From: Bradyrhizobium diazoefficiens | GTDB taxonomy: Bacteria; Pseudomonadota; Alphaproteobacteria; Rhizobiales; Xanthobacteraceae | Reading direction: 5' to 3' | Assembly: GCF_016612535.1 (NCBI RefSeq) | Contig: NZ_JAENXS010000001.1 | Coordinates: 124,001 to 188,000 of the forward strand | DNA: 64,000 nt | In this document: in pieces, positions 36,244 through 46,739 of the stretch | Layout of the letters: every line of letters begins with the position of its first letter | Position numbering within the stretch: position 1 is the first letter of the stretch | Notes under the pieces: model-generated | The model's database searches: none | Seen by the model: the letters and a program-made list of their open reading frames with translations, nothing else | Told to the model about the DNA's origin: nothing | Made by a program: the position numbers and the translations under genes

Positions 36244-37185
36244 TCAGCCGGGATCCTGCGCCGCTTTCGCAGCGGACGCGAGCCAGCTCCTCGCCTCCTC
36301 AGGCTTCACCCATTCGAACTCCGGCAATTGGTGCCGAAACCAGGTGAATTGCCGCTTGGCATAGTGGCGGGTGTCGGCGCGGCCGACCTTGGCGGCCTCC
36401 TCCAGGCTAAGCTCGCCGCGCAGATGCCGGATCAGGGCCGGCACGCCATGGGCCTTCATGGCCGGCAGCAGCGGGTCGAGGTTTCTGGCGGCGAGCTGCT
36501 CGACCTCGGTCAGGGCGCCGGCGCCCAGCATGACGTCGAACCGGGCGTCGATGCGGGCATAGAGCTCGTCGCGCTCGGACGCGAGAAACACCGCGCGAAA
36601 ACTGTCCTTCGGCAACAGCGGCGGCTGGCCTTCGTGGTGCCAGTCGAGCAGCGAGCGCCCAGTCGCCTCGACCACTTCGAGCGCGCGCGCAATTCTCGTG
36701 CGGTCGCGCAGGTTCAAGCGTCCGGCCGCGCGCGGGTCGCGACGCGCGAGTTCTGCATGCAGCGCCTCGACGCCGTCCTGTTCCAACCGCGCGCGGACGC
36801 CCTCGCGGATCTCTGCGGGGATCGGCGGCACCACCGAGAGACCCGCCGTCAGCGCTTTGAAATACAGCCCGGTGCCGCCAATGAAGATCGGCAGGCGGCC
36901 TTCGGCCTGCGCTTCTTCGAGCGCCTTCGCGGCATCCGCCACCCAGGCACCAGCCGAGAAATTCTCGGCCGCATCGACATGGCCGTAGAGGCGATGCGGA
37001 ACGCGCGCCTCGTCATCCCGCGTGGGGCGAGCGGTGATCGTACGAAGGTCGCGATAGATCTGCATGGAATCGGCATTGATGACGATGCCGTCCACGCTCA
37101 GCGCGAGCTCCAGCGCCAGCGCCGACTTGCCGCTGGCGGTCGGGCCTGCGATAAGCACGGCCTTGCTCGAATGCCTCTCGCTCAC
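36244..37185 (-). CDS. miaA: tRNA dimethylallyltransferase
   Basis: 313 aa from GTG 37185. The P-loop [15 protein letters not shown] lies at ~13-27, [17 protein letters not shown] near 40, [15 protein letters not shown] near 100, and the C-terminal [15 protein letters not shown] motif ([16 protein letters not shown]) near 270. The enzyme adds a dimethylallyl group to A37 of tRNAs reading U-starting codons. The GTG start has GAGG upstream; starts further upstream overlap serB. It is divergent from serB with 11 bp between the start codons. Confidence 0.95.
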   Translation of the reverse strand: MSERHSSKAVLIAGPTASGKSALALELALSVDGIVINADSMQIYRDLRTITARPTRDDEARVPHRLYGHVDAAENFSAGAWVADAAKALEEAQAEGRLPIFIGGTGLYFKALTAGLSVVPPIPAEIREGVRARLEQDGVEALHAELARRDPRAAGRLNLRDRTRIARALEVVEATGRSLLDWHHEGQPPLLPKDSFRAVFLASERDELYARIDARFDVMLGAGALTEVEQLAARNLDPLLPAMKAHGVPALIRHLRGELSLEEAAKVGRADTRHYAKRQFTWFRHQLPEFEWVKPEEARSWLASAAKAAQDPG

Positions 37186-37196
37186 GAAAACCTCAA

Positions 37197-38102
37197 ATGT
37201 CCCTCGTCGCCACGCTGATCTGCAACCCAAACAATCCCGCGCTCGATAGCACCATCGTCGACGGCGCCCGCGCCGTGCTGCCGCAGGCAGCACCCGCGCA
37301 CTGGCTGTTCGACGAGGTTGCGGTCGACATTCCCTTCGGCGCCGACAGTAACCTCGAAGGCGACCGTCACGCCATCGAACAACGGTTGCGCGAGCTTCGC
37401 GGCGACCTGCCCATCGACATCGTCGTGCAGCCAGTCGGGTTCCGGCGCAAGAAGCTTTTTCTGGCCGACATGGATTCCACCATGATCGGCCAGGAATGCA
37501 TCGACGAGCTCGCCGATCTCGTCGGGATGAAGGCCCATGTCGCAGGCATCACCGAACGCGCGATGCGCGGCGAGATCGAGTTCGAGCCGGCGCTGCGCGA
37601 ACGCGTGGCGCTGCTGAAGGACCTTCCCGCTGGCGTCGTCGACGAGGTGCTGGCCAAGCGTATCACGCTGACCCCGGGTGGCCGCGAATTGGTCGCGACC
37701 ATGCGCGCGCACGGAGCCTATACCTGCCTCGTCTCCGGCGGCTTCACCCTGTTCGCCAGCGCGGTCGCCGCCAAGATCGGCTTCCAGGAGAACCGCGCCA
37801 ACGAGCTCGTCGTGCGCGACGGCAAATTCACCGGCGAAGTGAAGGAGCCGATTTTGGGCCGCGCCGCCAAGCTCGCGACGCTAGTGGATTTGATGGAGTC
37901 GTTCGATCTCGACGACATCGACTCGGTCGTCGTCGGTGACGGCGCCAACGACCTCGGGATGATCCAGGCGGCGGGGCTGGGCGTGGCGTATCATGCGAAG
38001 CCGGCGGTCGCCGCGGCTGCCGCGGCACGGATCGACCACGGCGATCTCACCGCGCTGCTCTATGCGCAGGGATATCGGCGCGAGGAGTTCGTGGAGGCCT
38101 GA
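37197..38102 (+). CDS. serB: phosphoserine phosphatase
   Basis: 301 aa. The HAD nucleophile motif [10 protein letters not shown] is at ~91-100, motif II is [10 protein letters not shown], and motif [13 protein letters not shown] with its metal-binding Asp is near the C-terminus. An N-terminal ~85-residue ACT-like domain precedes the phosphatase domain, as in long SerB proteins. It removes phosphate from phosphoserine in the last step of serine synthesis. No ribosome-binding site is visible at the ATG and only 11 bp separate it from the miaA start, so it may be translated from a very short leader. Confidence 0.95.
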   Translation: MSLVATLICNPNNPALDSTIVDGARAVLPQAAPAHWLFDEVAVDIPFGADSNLEGDRHAIEQRLRELRGDLPIDIVVQPVGFRRKKLFLADMDSTMIGQECIDELADLVGMKAHVAGITERAMRGEIEFEPALRERVALLKDLPAGVVDEVLAKRITLTPGGRELVATMRAHGAYTCLVSGGFTLFASAVAAKIGFQENRANELVVRDGKFTGEVKEPILGRAAKLATLVDLMESFDLDDIDSVVVGDGANDLGMIQAAGLGVAYHAKPAVAAAAAARIDHGDLTALLYAQGYRREEFVEA

Positions 38103-38110
38103 CAACTTCT

Positions 38111-38206
38111 CCGCCATCATGCCCGGGGCTTGTCCCGGGCATCCACGTTGCGGTCCGTCCGCGTGGCAAAGCCGTGGATGGCCGGGTCAAGCCCAGCCAT
38201 GACGAG
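38111..38206. repeat. intergenic palindromic repeat, copy B
   Basis: Begins CCGCCATCATGCCCGGGGC and ends with the inverted GCCCAGCCATGACG, with CCACG/CGTGG arms inside. Same family as 6390-6520 and 63188-63282. It occupies the gap between serB and degP, which converge on it. Confidence 0.65.
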
Positions 38207-38221
38207 GAGTGAGAGCGCCGC

Positions 38222-39718
<1,497 letters not shown>

Positions 39719-39876
39719 TGTGGTCTCCAGAGAATAAGGATTCAACGCCAAGCCTTCAACTCCAAGACTGCGCTCGAACGGGGGGACCGCGCAAGCACGG
39801 AGCTTAACGGGCCTCAAGACCCCGACAATACGGCGAAAACCCGCCTCGCGCCTTCACTTTGGCGTTGGCGCCACAG

Positions 39877-40083
39877 CTAGATCGGACGCCGCATCACCCA
39901 GATCAGGATCAGACCGGCCACGGCGGAGCCGATCCCGACGGCCCGCAGGATATTGTCCGGCGTGGCGATGGCGCTCTTCATGGCCTTGCGCATCCAGGCC
40001 GGACTTGCCGCGAACATCAAGCCTTCGAGCACGAACAGGATGCCTAAGCCGATGAGGAAGTCGGCGAACGCAATGGACCTCAT
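39877..40083 (-). CDS. DUF2065 (YjeT-like) small membrane protein
   Basis: 68 aa, two membrane segments (FADFLIGLGILFVLEGLMF and IGSAVAGLILIWVM) with the RKAMKSAIATPD loop, the DUF2065 pattern. The ATG at 40083 is chosen, with GGGAGGTT nine nucleotides upstream. It follows hflC by about 70 nt; in Escherichia coli yjeT also follows hflKC, so the order is conserved. Function unknown, probably linked to HflKC. Confidence 0.8.
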   Translation of the reverse strand: MRSIAFADFLIGLGILFVLEGLMFAASPAWMRKAMKSAIATPDNILRAVGIGSAVAGLILIWVMRRPI

Positions 40084-40154
40084 CGGATTGGAACCTCCCG
40101 TTGTGCTGTTCTTGTCTGGACGAAGGGCGGCCAAACCTGCCGCCCTTGTCTAGC

Positions 40155-41051
40155 CTACGGTTTTGCCGGCGTCTCGGTCGCCGTCTTGCCGGACGGGTTA
40201 CCAAAATATCGGAAGAAATCCGAGTCCGGCCGCAGCAGGAAGCGGGTATCGCTCGATTTCAGCCCGTTCTCGTAGGCCGTCATCGACCGGTAGAAGGCGA
40301 AGAAGTCAGCATCCTTGCCATAGGCTTCGGCGAAGAGACGATTGCGCTCGGCGTCACCGACGCCGCGGGTCTGCTCGGCCTGCGAGTTGGCTTCCGCGAG
40401 GATCACCGTGACATCGCGGTCGGCCTTGGAGCGAGTTTCCTGCGCCTTCTGGCCGCCCTGCGCGCGGAATTCGGCCGCTTCGCGCTGGCGCTCCGACTTC
40501 ATCCGGTCGTACACCGCCTGGCTGTTCTGTTCCGGCAGATCGGCGCGGCGAATACGGACATCGACGACCTCGATGCCGTAACCGCCGGCCTCGCGGTCGA
40601 GTTGCTCGCGGATGCGCCCCATCAGCTTCTCGCGCTCATCACGCACCACGGTGATGAAGCTGACCTCACCGAGCACGCGGCGCAACGCCGCGTTCAGGAG
40701 CGAAGTGAGCTGAAGGTTCGCGGCCTGGATCGAGCCGACGCTCTGATAGAAGCGCAGTGCATCCTTGATGCGATAGCGCGCAAAGGCGTCCACCACGAGC
40801 CGCTTCTGGTCGGAAGCAATGACTTCCTGCGACGGGTTCTCGAGGTCGAGGATCCGCTTGTCGACGTTGATTACGGAGTTCCAGGGCGCCTTGAAGTGCA
40901 GCCCGGGGTCAGTGACGACGTCCACCGGCGCGCCGAATTGCAGCACGATGGTCTGCTCGGTCTGCTGCACCGTGAACAGCGACATGTAGGCGACGATCGC
41001 GATCAGAAGGGCTGCGAGCAGCCCTACAATGCCTGTAACCGGAGACCTCAT
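40155..41051 (-). CDS. hflC: HflC, SPFH/band-7 protease modulator
   Basis: 298 aa: an N-terminal membrane helix (IVGLLAALLIAIVAYMSLF), then an SPFH domain (VVDAFARYRIKDALRFYQSVG) and a long charged C-terminal coiled coil (SERQREAAEFRAQGGQKAQETRSKADRDV). With HflK it forms a large inner-membrane cage around FtsH and modulates its proteolysis. The ATG overlaps the hflK stop by 4 nt. A DSRFLLRPDSDFFRYF-type end (SSDTRFLLRPDSDFFRYFG) matches the HflC family. Confidence 0.95.
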   Translation of the reverse strand: MRSPVTGIVGLLAALLIAIVAYMSLFTVQQTEQTIVLQFGAPVDVVTDPGLHFKAPWNSVINVDKRILDLENPSQEVIASDQKRLVVDAFARYRIKDALRFYQSVGSIQAANLQLTSLLNAALRRVLGEVSFITVVRDEREKLMGRIREQLDREAGGYGIEVVDVRIRRADLPEQNSQAVYDRMKSERQREAAEFRAQGGQKAQETRSKADRDVTVILAEANSQAEQTRGVGDAERNRLFAEAYGKDADFFAFYRSMTAYENGLKSSDTRFLLRPDSDFFRYFGNPSGKTATETPAKP

Positions 41052-42184
41052 CGTGTGCCTCCGCTCGGCTGCTGGCCGGTCGTCGTAGGCCGCTTGGCCG
41101 ACAATTCGCTGAGCGGCAGATAGGGCACAACGCCCTGGCCCGACGGGCCTCCGTCGTAGATCAGCTTGTCCGAGCCGCCGAGCACGCGCTCCATCGTCTC
41201 CAGGTAGATCCGTTCACGCGTCACGTCGGGCGCCTTTTTGTATTCCTCATACACCTTCAGGAAGCGCGAGCTCTGGCCCTTGGCCTCTGCAACCGCCTGC
41301 TCCTTGTAGCCTTCGGCGGCCTGCAGGATCCGCGCCGCGTTCCCGCGCGCTTCCGGCACGACCTTGTTGGCATAAGTCTGCGCTTCGTTTTGCAGCTGCT
41401 CCAGATTGGCGCGCGCGGCCTGCACATCGCGGAAGGCATCGATCACCTGCGCCGGCGGGTCGACCTTCTGCATCTGCACCTGGGTGATCTGGATGCCGGC
41501 CCCATAGCCGTCGAGCGTCTTCTGCATCAGATCCTGCACGGTGGTCTCGGTCTGCGTCCGTGCGCCGGTCAGGATCGGCTGGATGTCGGAGCGGCCGATC
41601 ACCTCGCGCATCGCGCTTTCGGCGACCGCCTTCACGGTTCCTTCGGGATTCTGGATATTGAACAGGAAGTTGCCGACGCCGTTCGGCTTGATGCGCCACA
41701 GCACGGTAAAGTCGACATCGACGATGTTCTCGTCGCCGGTCAGCATCAGGCTCTCTTCCGGCACGTCACGGACGGACCGGCCGCGCCGGGCCGGATCGTC
41801 GATCAGCGTCATGCCGATGGAAATGGTGGACACGCGCAGCGCCTTCGGCAGCAGTACCGTCTCGATCGGATAGGGCAGATGATAGTTCAGGCCCGGGTCC
41901 ACGGTCCGTACGTGCTTGCCGAAGCGCAACACGACGCCCTGTTCTTCGGACTGCACGCGGAAGAAGCCGGACAGCAGCCAGAGCGCGACGATGATCAGCA
42001 GGATCAGCGTGATGCCGATGCCGGAGAAATAGCCACCCGGCATGATCTGCTGAAGCCGGTCCTGACCGCGCCGCAGAAGGTCTTCCAGATCCGGCGGCCT
42101 CGGCCCGACCGGTTGCGGGCCTGAGCCCCATGGTCCCTTCGGACCCGAGCCCCACGGGCCACCGCCCTGATTCTTCCACGGCAT
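41048..42184 (-). CDS. hflK: HflK, SPFH/band-7 protease modulator
   Basis: 378 aa. A Gly/Pro-rich cytoplasmic N-terminus (the WGSGPKGPWGSGPQ stretch) precedes one membrane helix (GIGITLILLIIVALWLLSGF), then the SPFH domain (VDVDFTVLWRIKPNGVGNFLFNI) and a coiled coil. The AEGYKEQAVAEAKGQSSRFLKVYEEYKKAPDVTRERIYLETME region near the end is diagnostic. ATG 42184 with GAGGAGAG upstream. First gene of hflK-hflC-DUF2065-degP, all on one strand. Confidence 0.95.
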   Translation of the reverse strand: MPWKNQGGGPWGSGPKGPWGSGPQPVGPRPPDLEDLLRRGQDRLQQIMPGGYFSGIGITLILLIIVALWLLSGFFRVQSEEQGVVLRFGKHVRTVDPGLNYHLPYPIETVLLPKALRVSTISIGMTLIDDPARRGRSVRDVPEESLMLTGDENIVDVDFTVLWRIKPNGVGNFLFNIQNPEGTVKAVAESAMREVIGRSDIQPILTGARTQTETTVQDLMQKTLDGYGAGIQITQVQMQKVDPPAQVIDAFRDVQAARANLEQLQNEAQTYANKVVPEARGNAARILQAAEGYKEQAVAEAKGQSSRFLKVYEEYKKAPDVTRERIYLETMERVLGGSDKLIYDGGPSGQGVVPYLPLSELSAKRPTTTGQQPSGGTR

Positions 42185-42286
42185 TCGACGCTCTCCTCGG
42201 CAGACCGGGACTAGAACTTAAGCCGGCCCGCATTGTCCGGTCCGGCTTTATAGGGGACCGGCAGGTCCCTTACAACGCAGCCCTGA

Positions 42287-42314
42287 CCGTCCCACGAGCT
42301 ATGCTCGGGGACGG
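42287..42314 (-). terminator. folA 3' hairpin
   Basis: A 12-bp nearly perfect stem, CCGTCCC-CGAGC with GCTCG-GGGACGG, one unpaired base and a 3-nt loop, 30 nt after the folA stop. No T-run follows. Two further inverted repeats in the same gap, at 42254-42269 (GGGACC/GGTCCC) and 42220-42248 (AAGCCGG/CCGGCTT), fall in the region where hflK transcription should start. Confidence 0.5.
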
Positions 42315-42344
42315 AAAAGTCAATGTAAACATTGGCGAATGCAG

Positions 42345-42860
42345 TTAATGGGACGGCCGCCGGCGATATGTCACATAGGAGAAGTCGGCGCTGTCGTCAG
42401 GGCCGGCAGGATAGCGGACGCGGCTCGTTTCGTCCCACCCGGCCCTGTCGATCTCGAAATGCGTGTCGCCGTCGGGCCGCGCATGCACTTCCGTGATCTC
42501 GAGGCGGTCGGCGCGATCGAGCCATTGCCGGTAGATTTCGGCACCGCCGATCACCGCGATCTCGGCGACCGAACGCCGCAGGGCGTCGCCACGCGCGACT
42601 GCGCCTGCCTCCGCCGCCGACGTCGTGACGACAGCGCCGGCGGCGCGATAGTCAGCATCGCGTGTGATCACGATGTTGGTGCGACCGGGCAGCGGCCGGC
42701 GCCCAGGCAATGATTCAAAGGTCTTGCGGCCCATGATCACGGGCCTACCGATGGTGAGCGCCTTGAAGCGCTGCATGTCGGACTTCAGCCGCCACGGAAT
42801 TGCGCCCCCGGCACCGATGACGCCGTTCTCCGCAGTCGCTACGACGAAGACAATCTCCAT
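42345..42860 (-). CDS. folA: dihydrofolate reductase
   Basis: 171 aa. Type I DHFR motifs: VFVVATAENGVIGAGGAIPWRLKSDMQRFK with the substrate-binding acidic residue in that loop, VIMGRKTFESLPGRPLPGR-like region, and VIGGAEIYRQWL. It regenerates tetrahydrofolate, which is consumed by ThyA encoded two genes upstream. The ATG (42860) overlaps the stop of the acetyltransferase gene by one base. Confidence 0.95.
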   Translation of the reverse strand: MEIVFVVATAENGVIGAGGAIPWRLKSDMQRFKALTIGRPVIMGRKTFESLPGRRPLPGRTNIVITRDADYRAAGAVVTTSAAEAGAVARGDALRRSVAEIAVIGGAEIYRQWLDRADRLEITEVHARPDGDTHFEIDRAGWDETSRVRYPAGPDDSADFSYVTYRRRPSH

Positions 42861-43345
42861 CAGGGCGCGCTCCCTGCAAGCCGCATCAGCGCCGGCCCGC
42901 TGACGCGGCACAGCGTCCAGTCGTCCATCATTACGGCGCCGAGCGATTTGTAGAACGCGATCGACGGCGCGTTCCAGTCGAGCACCGACCATTGCAGGCG
43001 CGACCAGCCGTTCTCGACGCATTCCTTCGCGAGATAGACCAGCAGCGCCTTGCCGAGACCTTTACCGCGATACGATGGCCGCACATACAAATCTTCGAGA
43101 TAAATGCCGTAGCGGCCGCTGAATGTGGAGAAATTGAGGAACCACACTGCAAAGCCGACCGGCTCGCCGTTCCACTCGGCGATCGCGCAAAACAGCCGCG
43201 GATCGTCGCCGAACAAGGCTTCGGCGATCATCGCCTCGGTCGCCTCGACCTCATGCGAGAGCTTTTCATACTCGGCGAGTTCGCGGACGAAGGAAAGAAC
43301 GAGCCCGGCTTCGCCAGGACGCGCGCGGCGAATGTTCAATGACAT
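42860..43345 (-). CDS. GNAT acetyltransferase, SAT (thialysine/diamine) type
   Basis: 161 aa. The central motif GIYLEDLYVRPSYRGKGLGKALL and the VLDWNAPSIAFYKSLGA motif are characteristic of the spermidine/thialysine N-acetyltransferase-like GNAT group, so a polyamine-like or thialysine amine is a reasonable but unproven substrate. It sits 5 nt downstream of thyA and overlaps folA, inside a thymidylate operon, with no obvious metabolic link. An in-frame upstream extension is antisense-like and rejected. Confidence 0.82.
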   Translation of the reverse strand: MSLNIRRARPGEAGLVLSFVRELAEYEKLSHEVEATEAMIAEALFGDDPRLFCAIAEWNGEPVGFAVWFLNFSTFSGRYGIYLEDLYVRPSYRGKGLGKALLVYLAKECVENGWSRLQWSVLDWNAPSIAFYKSLGAVMMDDWTLCRVSGPALMRLAGSAP

Positions 43346-43350
43346 CGGTG

Positions 43351-44145
43351 CTAGACCGCGACCGTTGCCTTGATGTGCGGATGCGGATCGTAGCCGACGA
43401 GCTCGAAATCCTCGTAGCGGAAGGAGAAGATGTCCTTCACGTCCGGACTGATCCGCATCACCGGCAGCGCGCGCGGCGCGCGCGTGAGCTGAAGCCGGGC
43501 CTGCTCCAGGTGGTTGGAGTAGAGATGGGTGTCGCCGAACGAATGCACGAAGTCGCCGGGCTTCAGGCCCGTGACCTGCGCCACCATCATGGTGAGCAGC
43601 GCGTAGGAGGCGATGTTGAAGGGCACGCCGAGGAATACGTCGGCCGAACGCTGATAGAGCTGGCACGACAGCTTGCCGTTGGCGACGTAGAACTGGAACA
43701 GGCAGTGACAGGGCGGCAGCGCCATCTTGTCGACCTCGGCCGGATTCCAGGCCGAGACGATCAGGCGGCGCGAATCCGGGTTGCGCTTGATCATGTCGAC
43801 CACGTTGGCGATCTGGTCGATGCTGCGTCCATCGGGCGCGGGCCAGGAGCGCCATTGATGGCCGTAGACCGGGCCGAGATCACCATTGGCATCGGCCCAC
43901 TCGTCCCAGATGGTGACGCCGTTGTCCTTGAGATACTTGATGTTGGTGTCGCCCTTCAGGAACCACAAAAGTTCATGCACGATCGCCTTCAGCGGCAGCC
44001 GCTTGGTGGTCAGCATCGGAAAGCCGGCGGACAGATTGAAGCGCATCTGATGACCGAACACCGACAGCGTGCCCGTGCCGGTCCGGTCGGTCTTCTCGGC
44101 GCCATCTGATAGAATCCGCTCGAGCAGGTCCTGATATTGGTGCAT
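43351..44145 (-). CDS. thyA: thymidylate synthase
   Basis: 264 aa, the usual bacterial length. Catalytic Cys146 lies in [53 protein letters not shown] and the C-terminal [11 protein letters not shown] end are all family hallmarks. It methylates dUMP to dTMP using methylene-tetrahydrofolate. First gene of thyA-GNAT-folA, so the dihydrofolate it produces is recycled by FolA from the same transcript. Confidence 0.97.
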   Translation of the reverse strand: MHQYQDLLERILSDGAEKTDRTGTGTLSVFGHQMRFNLSAGFPMLTTKRLPLKAIVHELLWFLKGDTNIKYLKDNGVTIWDEWADANGDLGPVYGHQWRSWPAPDGRSIDQIANVVDMIKRNPDSRRLIVSAWNPAEVDKMALPPCHCLFQFYVANGKLSCQLYQRSADVFLGVPFNIASYALLTMMVAQVTGLKPGDFVHSFGDTHLYSNHLEQARLQLTRAPRALPVMRISPDVKDIFSFRYEDFELVGYDPHPHIKATVAV

Positions 44146-44282
44146 GTGCCATGAGCCTTTGGGGGGCGTCTGCCTTTTGGGGAGGCAGCCAACTTATCGG
44201 CAGCCCCCGCCCTGCAACAGCCGCGATTCGTCGTCTGCACAGATTATACCCTCAAAGTGAGGGCTCCCGGCCGAAACGACAA

Positions 44283-44307
44283 GGGGCGGAACTCAGTGTC
44301 CCGCCCC
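44283..44307 (-). terminator. tctA 3' hairpin
   Basis: GGGGCGG and CCGCCCC (7 bp) with an 11-nt loop, 55 nt beyond the tctA stop, followed in the tctA direction by a mixed T-rich stretch (TTGTCGTTT). A second short hairpin CCCTCA-AAG-TGAGGG lies at 44249-44263 between this and thyA. Confidence 0.5.
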
Positions 44308-44361
44308 TCATCTATCAGCTTGAAAGTGCTGGTTAAGTCGCCGACGCGGGGCGCGACGCGA

Positions 44362-45876
44362 TCAGCTCTCGGATTCCGTGAACACCTCGTCGCGTTTGGA
44401 GCGCAGCATGGGCAGCAGCGTGAGCACCAGAAGGAATGCAGCAATCGCGAGCAACACGGCCGACAGCGGACGCGTCAGGAACACGCTCCAGTCGCCGCGC
44501 GAGATCAGCAGCGCACGGCGCAGGTTCTCTTCCATCAGCGGCCCCAGCACCATGCCGAGCAGCAGCGGTGCCGGCTCGAAATCGTGCTTGATCAGCCAGT
44601 AGCCGACCAGACCGAAGACGCCAGCGAGGATGACGTCAACCGGCGCGTTGTTCACCGAGTAGATACCGATCGCGCAGAAGATCACGATCGAGGGGAACAT
44701 CAGCCGGTACGGCACGCGCAACAGACGCACCCAGATTCCGACCAGCGGCAGGTTGATGATGATCAGCATCAGGTTGCCGATCCACATCGAGGCGATCATG
44801 CCCCAGACGAGGTCCGGCTGCTTCTGCATGACCTGCGGGCCCGGCACGATTCCGTGAATGGTCATCGCCCCCACCATCAGCGCCATCACCGCGTTCGGCG
44901 GGATGCCGAGCGTCAAGAGCGGGATGAAGGAGGTCTGCGCCGCCGCGTTGTTGGCGCTTTCCGGGGCCGCCACGCCCTCGATCGCACCGCGGCCGAACCG
45001 CGACGGATCCTTGGCGAGCTTTTTCTCGAGCGTGTAGGCCGCGAACGACGCGATCACCGCGCCGCCGCCGGGCAGGATGCCGAGGATCGAGCCGAGCACG
45101 GTGCCGCGCAGGATCGCAGGCGTCGAGTCGATCAGATCCTTTTTGGTCGGCATCAGGCCGGTGATCTTCTGCTGCACGAGATCGCGGTTCATCTCGGCGC
45201 CGGCGTCGAGATTGCGGATGATCTCCGCGAAGCCGAACACGCCCATCGCCACCGTCGCAAAGCCGAGACCGTCGGCAAGCTCCGGAATGTTGAAGGCCAT
45301 GCGCGAGGCGCCGGTCTCGATGTCCGAGCCGACCATCGACAGCAACAGGCCGAACACGATCATCGCGATCGCCTTCAGCACCGAGCCCTTGGCGAGCACG
45401 ACCGCGAAGATCAGGCCGAGCACCATCAGCGAGAAGTACTCCGCCGGGCCGAACGCGAGCGCGAGCTTGGTCAGGGGCGCACCGAGCACGGCGATGAGCA
45501 CGGTCGCAACGCAGCCGGCGAAGAACGAGCCGATCGCCGCGATCGCCAGCGCCGGGCCGGCACGGCCCTGCTTGGCCATGGCGTGGCCATCGATGGCGGT
45601 GACCACCGACGTCGCTTCACCGGGAATGTTGACCAGGATCGAGGTGGTCGAGCCGCCATACTGGGCGCCGTAATAGATGCCGGCGAGCATGATCAGCGCA
45701 CCGACCGGCGGCAGTCCGAAGGTGATCGGCAGCAGCATCGCGACGGTCGCAATGGTGCCGATGCCCGGCAGCACGCCGACCAGCGTGCCGACGAGCGCGC
45801 CGATCAGGCACATCAGAAGGTTGATCGGAGAAAGCGCGACGGCAAAACCGTGAGCGAGGTTGGCAAAGATATCCAT
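44362..45876 (-). CDS. tctA: tripartite tricarboxylate transporter large permease TctA
   Basis: 504 aa with about twelve membrane segments. N-terminal LVGTLVGVLPGIGTIATVAMLLP and GGSTTSILVNIPGEATSVVTAIDGH motifs, and the later GILPGGGAVIASFAAYTLEK repeat of the same fold, mark TctA. With TctB it forms the membrane part of a secondary importer for citrate or related carboxylates that depends on a periplasmic TctC protein. No tctC gene lies next to it. Confidence 0.93.
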   Translation of the reverse strand: MDIFANLAHGFAVALSPINLLMCLIGALVGTLVGVLPGIGTIATVAMLLPITFGLPPVGALIMLAGIYYGAQYGGSTTSILVNIPGEATSVVTAIDGHAMAKQGRAGPALAIAAIGSFFAGCVATVLIAVLGAPLTKLALAFGPAEYFSLMVLGLIFAVVLAKGSVLKAIAMIVFGLLLSMVGSDIETGASRMAFNIPELADGLGFATVAMGVFGFAEIIRNLDAGAEMNRDLVQQKITGLMPTKKDLIDSTPAILRGTVLGSILGILPGGGAVIASFAAYTLEKKLAKDPSRFGRGAIEGVAAPESANNAAAQTSFIPLLTLGIPPNAVMALMVGAMTIHGIVPGPQVMQKQPDLVWGMIASMWIGNLMLIIINLPLVGIWVRLLRVPYRLMFPSIVIFCAIGIYSVNNAPVDVILAGVFGLVGYWLIKHDFEPAPLLLGMVLGPLMEENLRRALLISRGDWSVFLTRPLSAVLLAIAAFLLVLTLLPMLRSKRDEVFTESES

Positions 45877-45883
45877 GACAGCC

Positions 45884-46645
45884 TCACTGGACCAGGAAGC
45901 GCGGGAACATCGGCATCGGCAGCCCGAGCACGTAGGGGAAGAGAAGTGCGCAGCCGAGCGTCAGGCAAGCGCCGACGATGATCGTTTCGATCCACCGCGT
46001 TTCATGCGTTCCCATCGCCGCAATCAGGAAGCTCGTGAACGCCGAAACCACGACCCCGAGCGGACGGATCGCCAAGGCGAAGAAAACGATCGAGACCATC
46101 ACGAACAGCGGCCCGCGCCAGGCGTAGTGCGCCATCGCCGGTCCATCCGCCAACAGCCCCGTCAAAGCAATGCCGGCGCCAAGCGCGACGAGGAGCCCGC
46201 CAAACATCCGCGGCGCGGTGCCCGCGCCAAAGGAGAAGCCGCGCATCCCCTGCAGATCGCTGGAGGCCCACAGCGCGAACAAGGCGAGCGCCATCAGAAC
46301 GATTCCGCCGACATAGTCTTGTGCCGATCTGATCGTCATGAAAACCGTAAGGATCGCCACCGCAAACAGCGGATACGAATAGATCAGCGCCAGCAGCACA
46401 TCGGATGACGCCTTCTTGGTGTCACCGCTGACCGCTCCGAGCAATGCACCGGGAGCCCCGGCAACCAGCGCCGTGGCGTGGCTGATCACGACCGTAGCCG
46501 GGCCGCGTCCGGCGCCCCAGCCGAAGATCGTCCCGATGGACCAGATGAACTCGAAAATCTGCGGCGCCAGGGCAAGCAGGCAAAAGCCGATCGCCACCGA
46601 CGTGTTTCTTGTGGCTGTCGCCGAGTGGCCCATTGTATCGGCCAT
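45884..46645 (-). CDS. tctB: tripartite tricarboxylate transporter small permease TctB
   Basis: 253 aa, longer than the usual ~150-aa TctB: a ~100-residue N-terminal extension with two hydrophobic segments precedes the typical four-helix TctB core (SAQDYVGGIVLMALALFALW to the end). It starts upstream of tctA with 7 nt between the genes, so the two are cotranscribed. Function of the extension unknown. Confidence 0.8.
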   Translation of the reverse strand: MADTMGHSATATRNTSVAIGFCLLALAPQIFEFIWSIGTIFGWGAGRGPATVVISHATALVAGAPGALLGAVSGDTKKASSDVLLALIYSYPLFAVAILTVFMTIRSAQDYVGGIVLMALALFALWASSDLQGMRGFSFGAGTAPRMFGGLLVALGAGIALTGLLADGPAMAHYAWRGPLFVMVSIVFFALAIRPLGVVVSAFTSFLIAAMGTHETRWIETIIVGACLTLGCALLFPYVLGLPMPMFPRFLVQ

Positions 46646-46739
46646 GCATGTCTCCTCCGCGACCCGTAAGTCACGAGCACTGTTGTTCTAATCGGCTGGA
46701 AAATGGATCCTCGCCCGGATCACTGCCTAGCGATTTTCA

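Noticed and set aside
44257..45981. 574-codon plus-strand ORF
   Set aside because: Antisense to tctA; His/Arg/Asp-rich.
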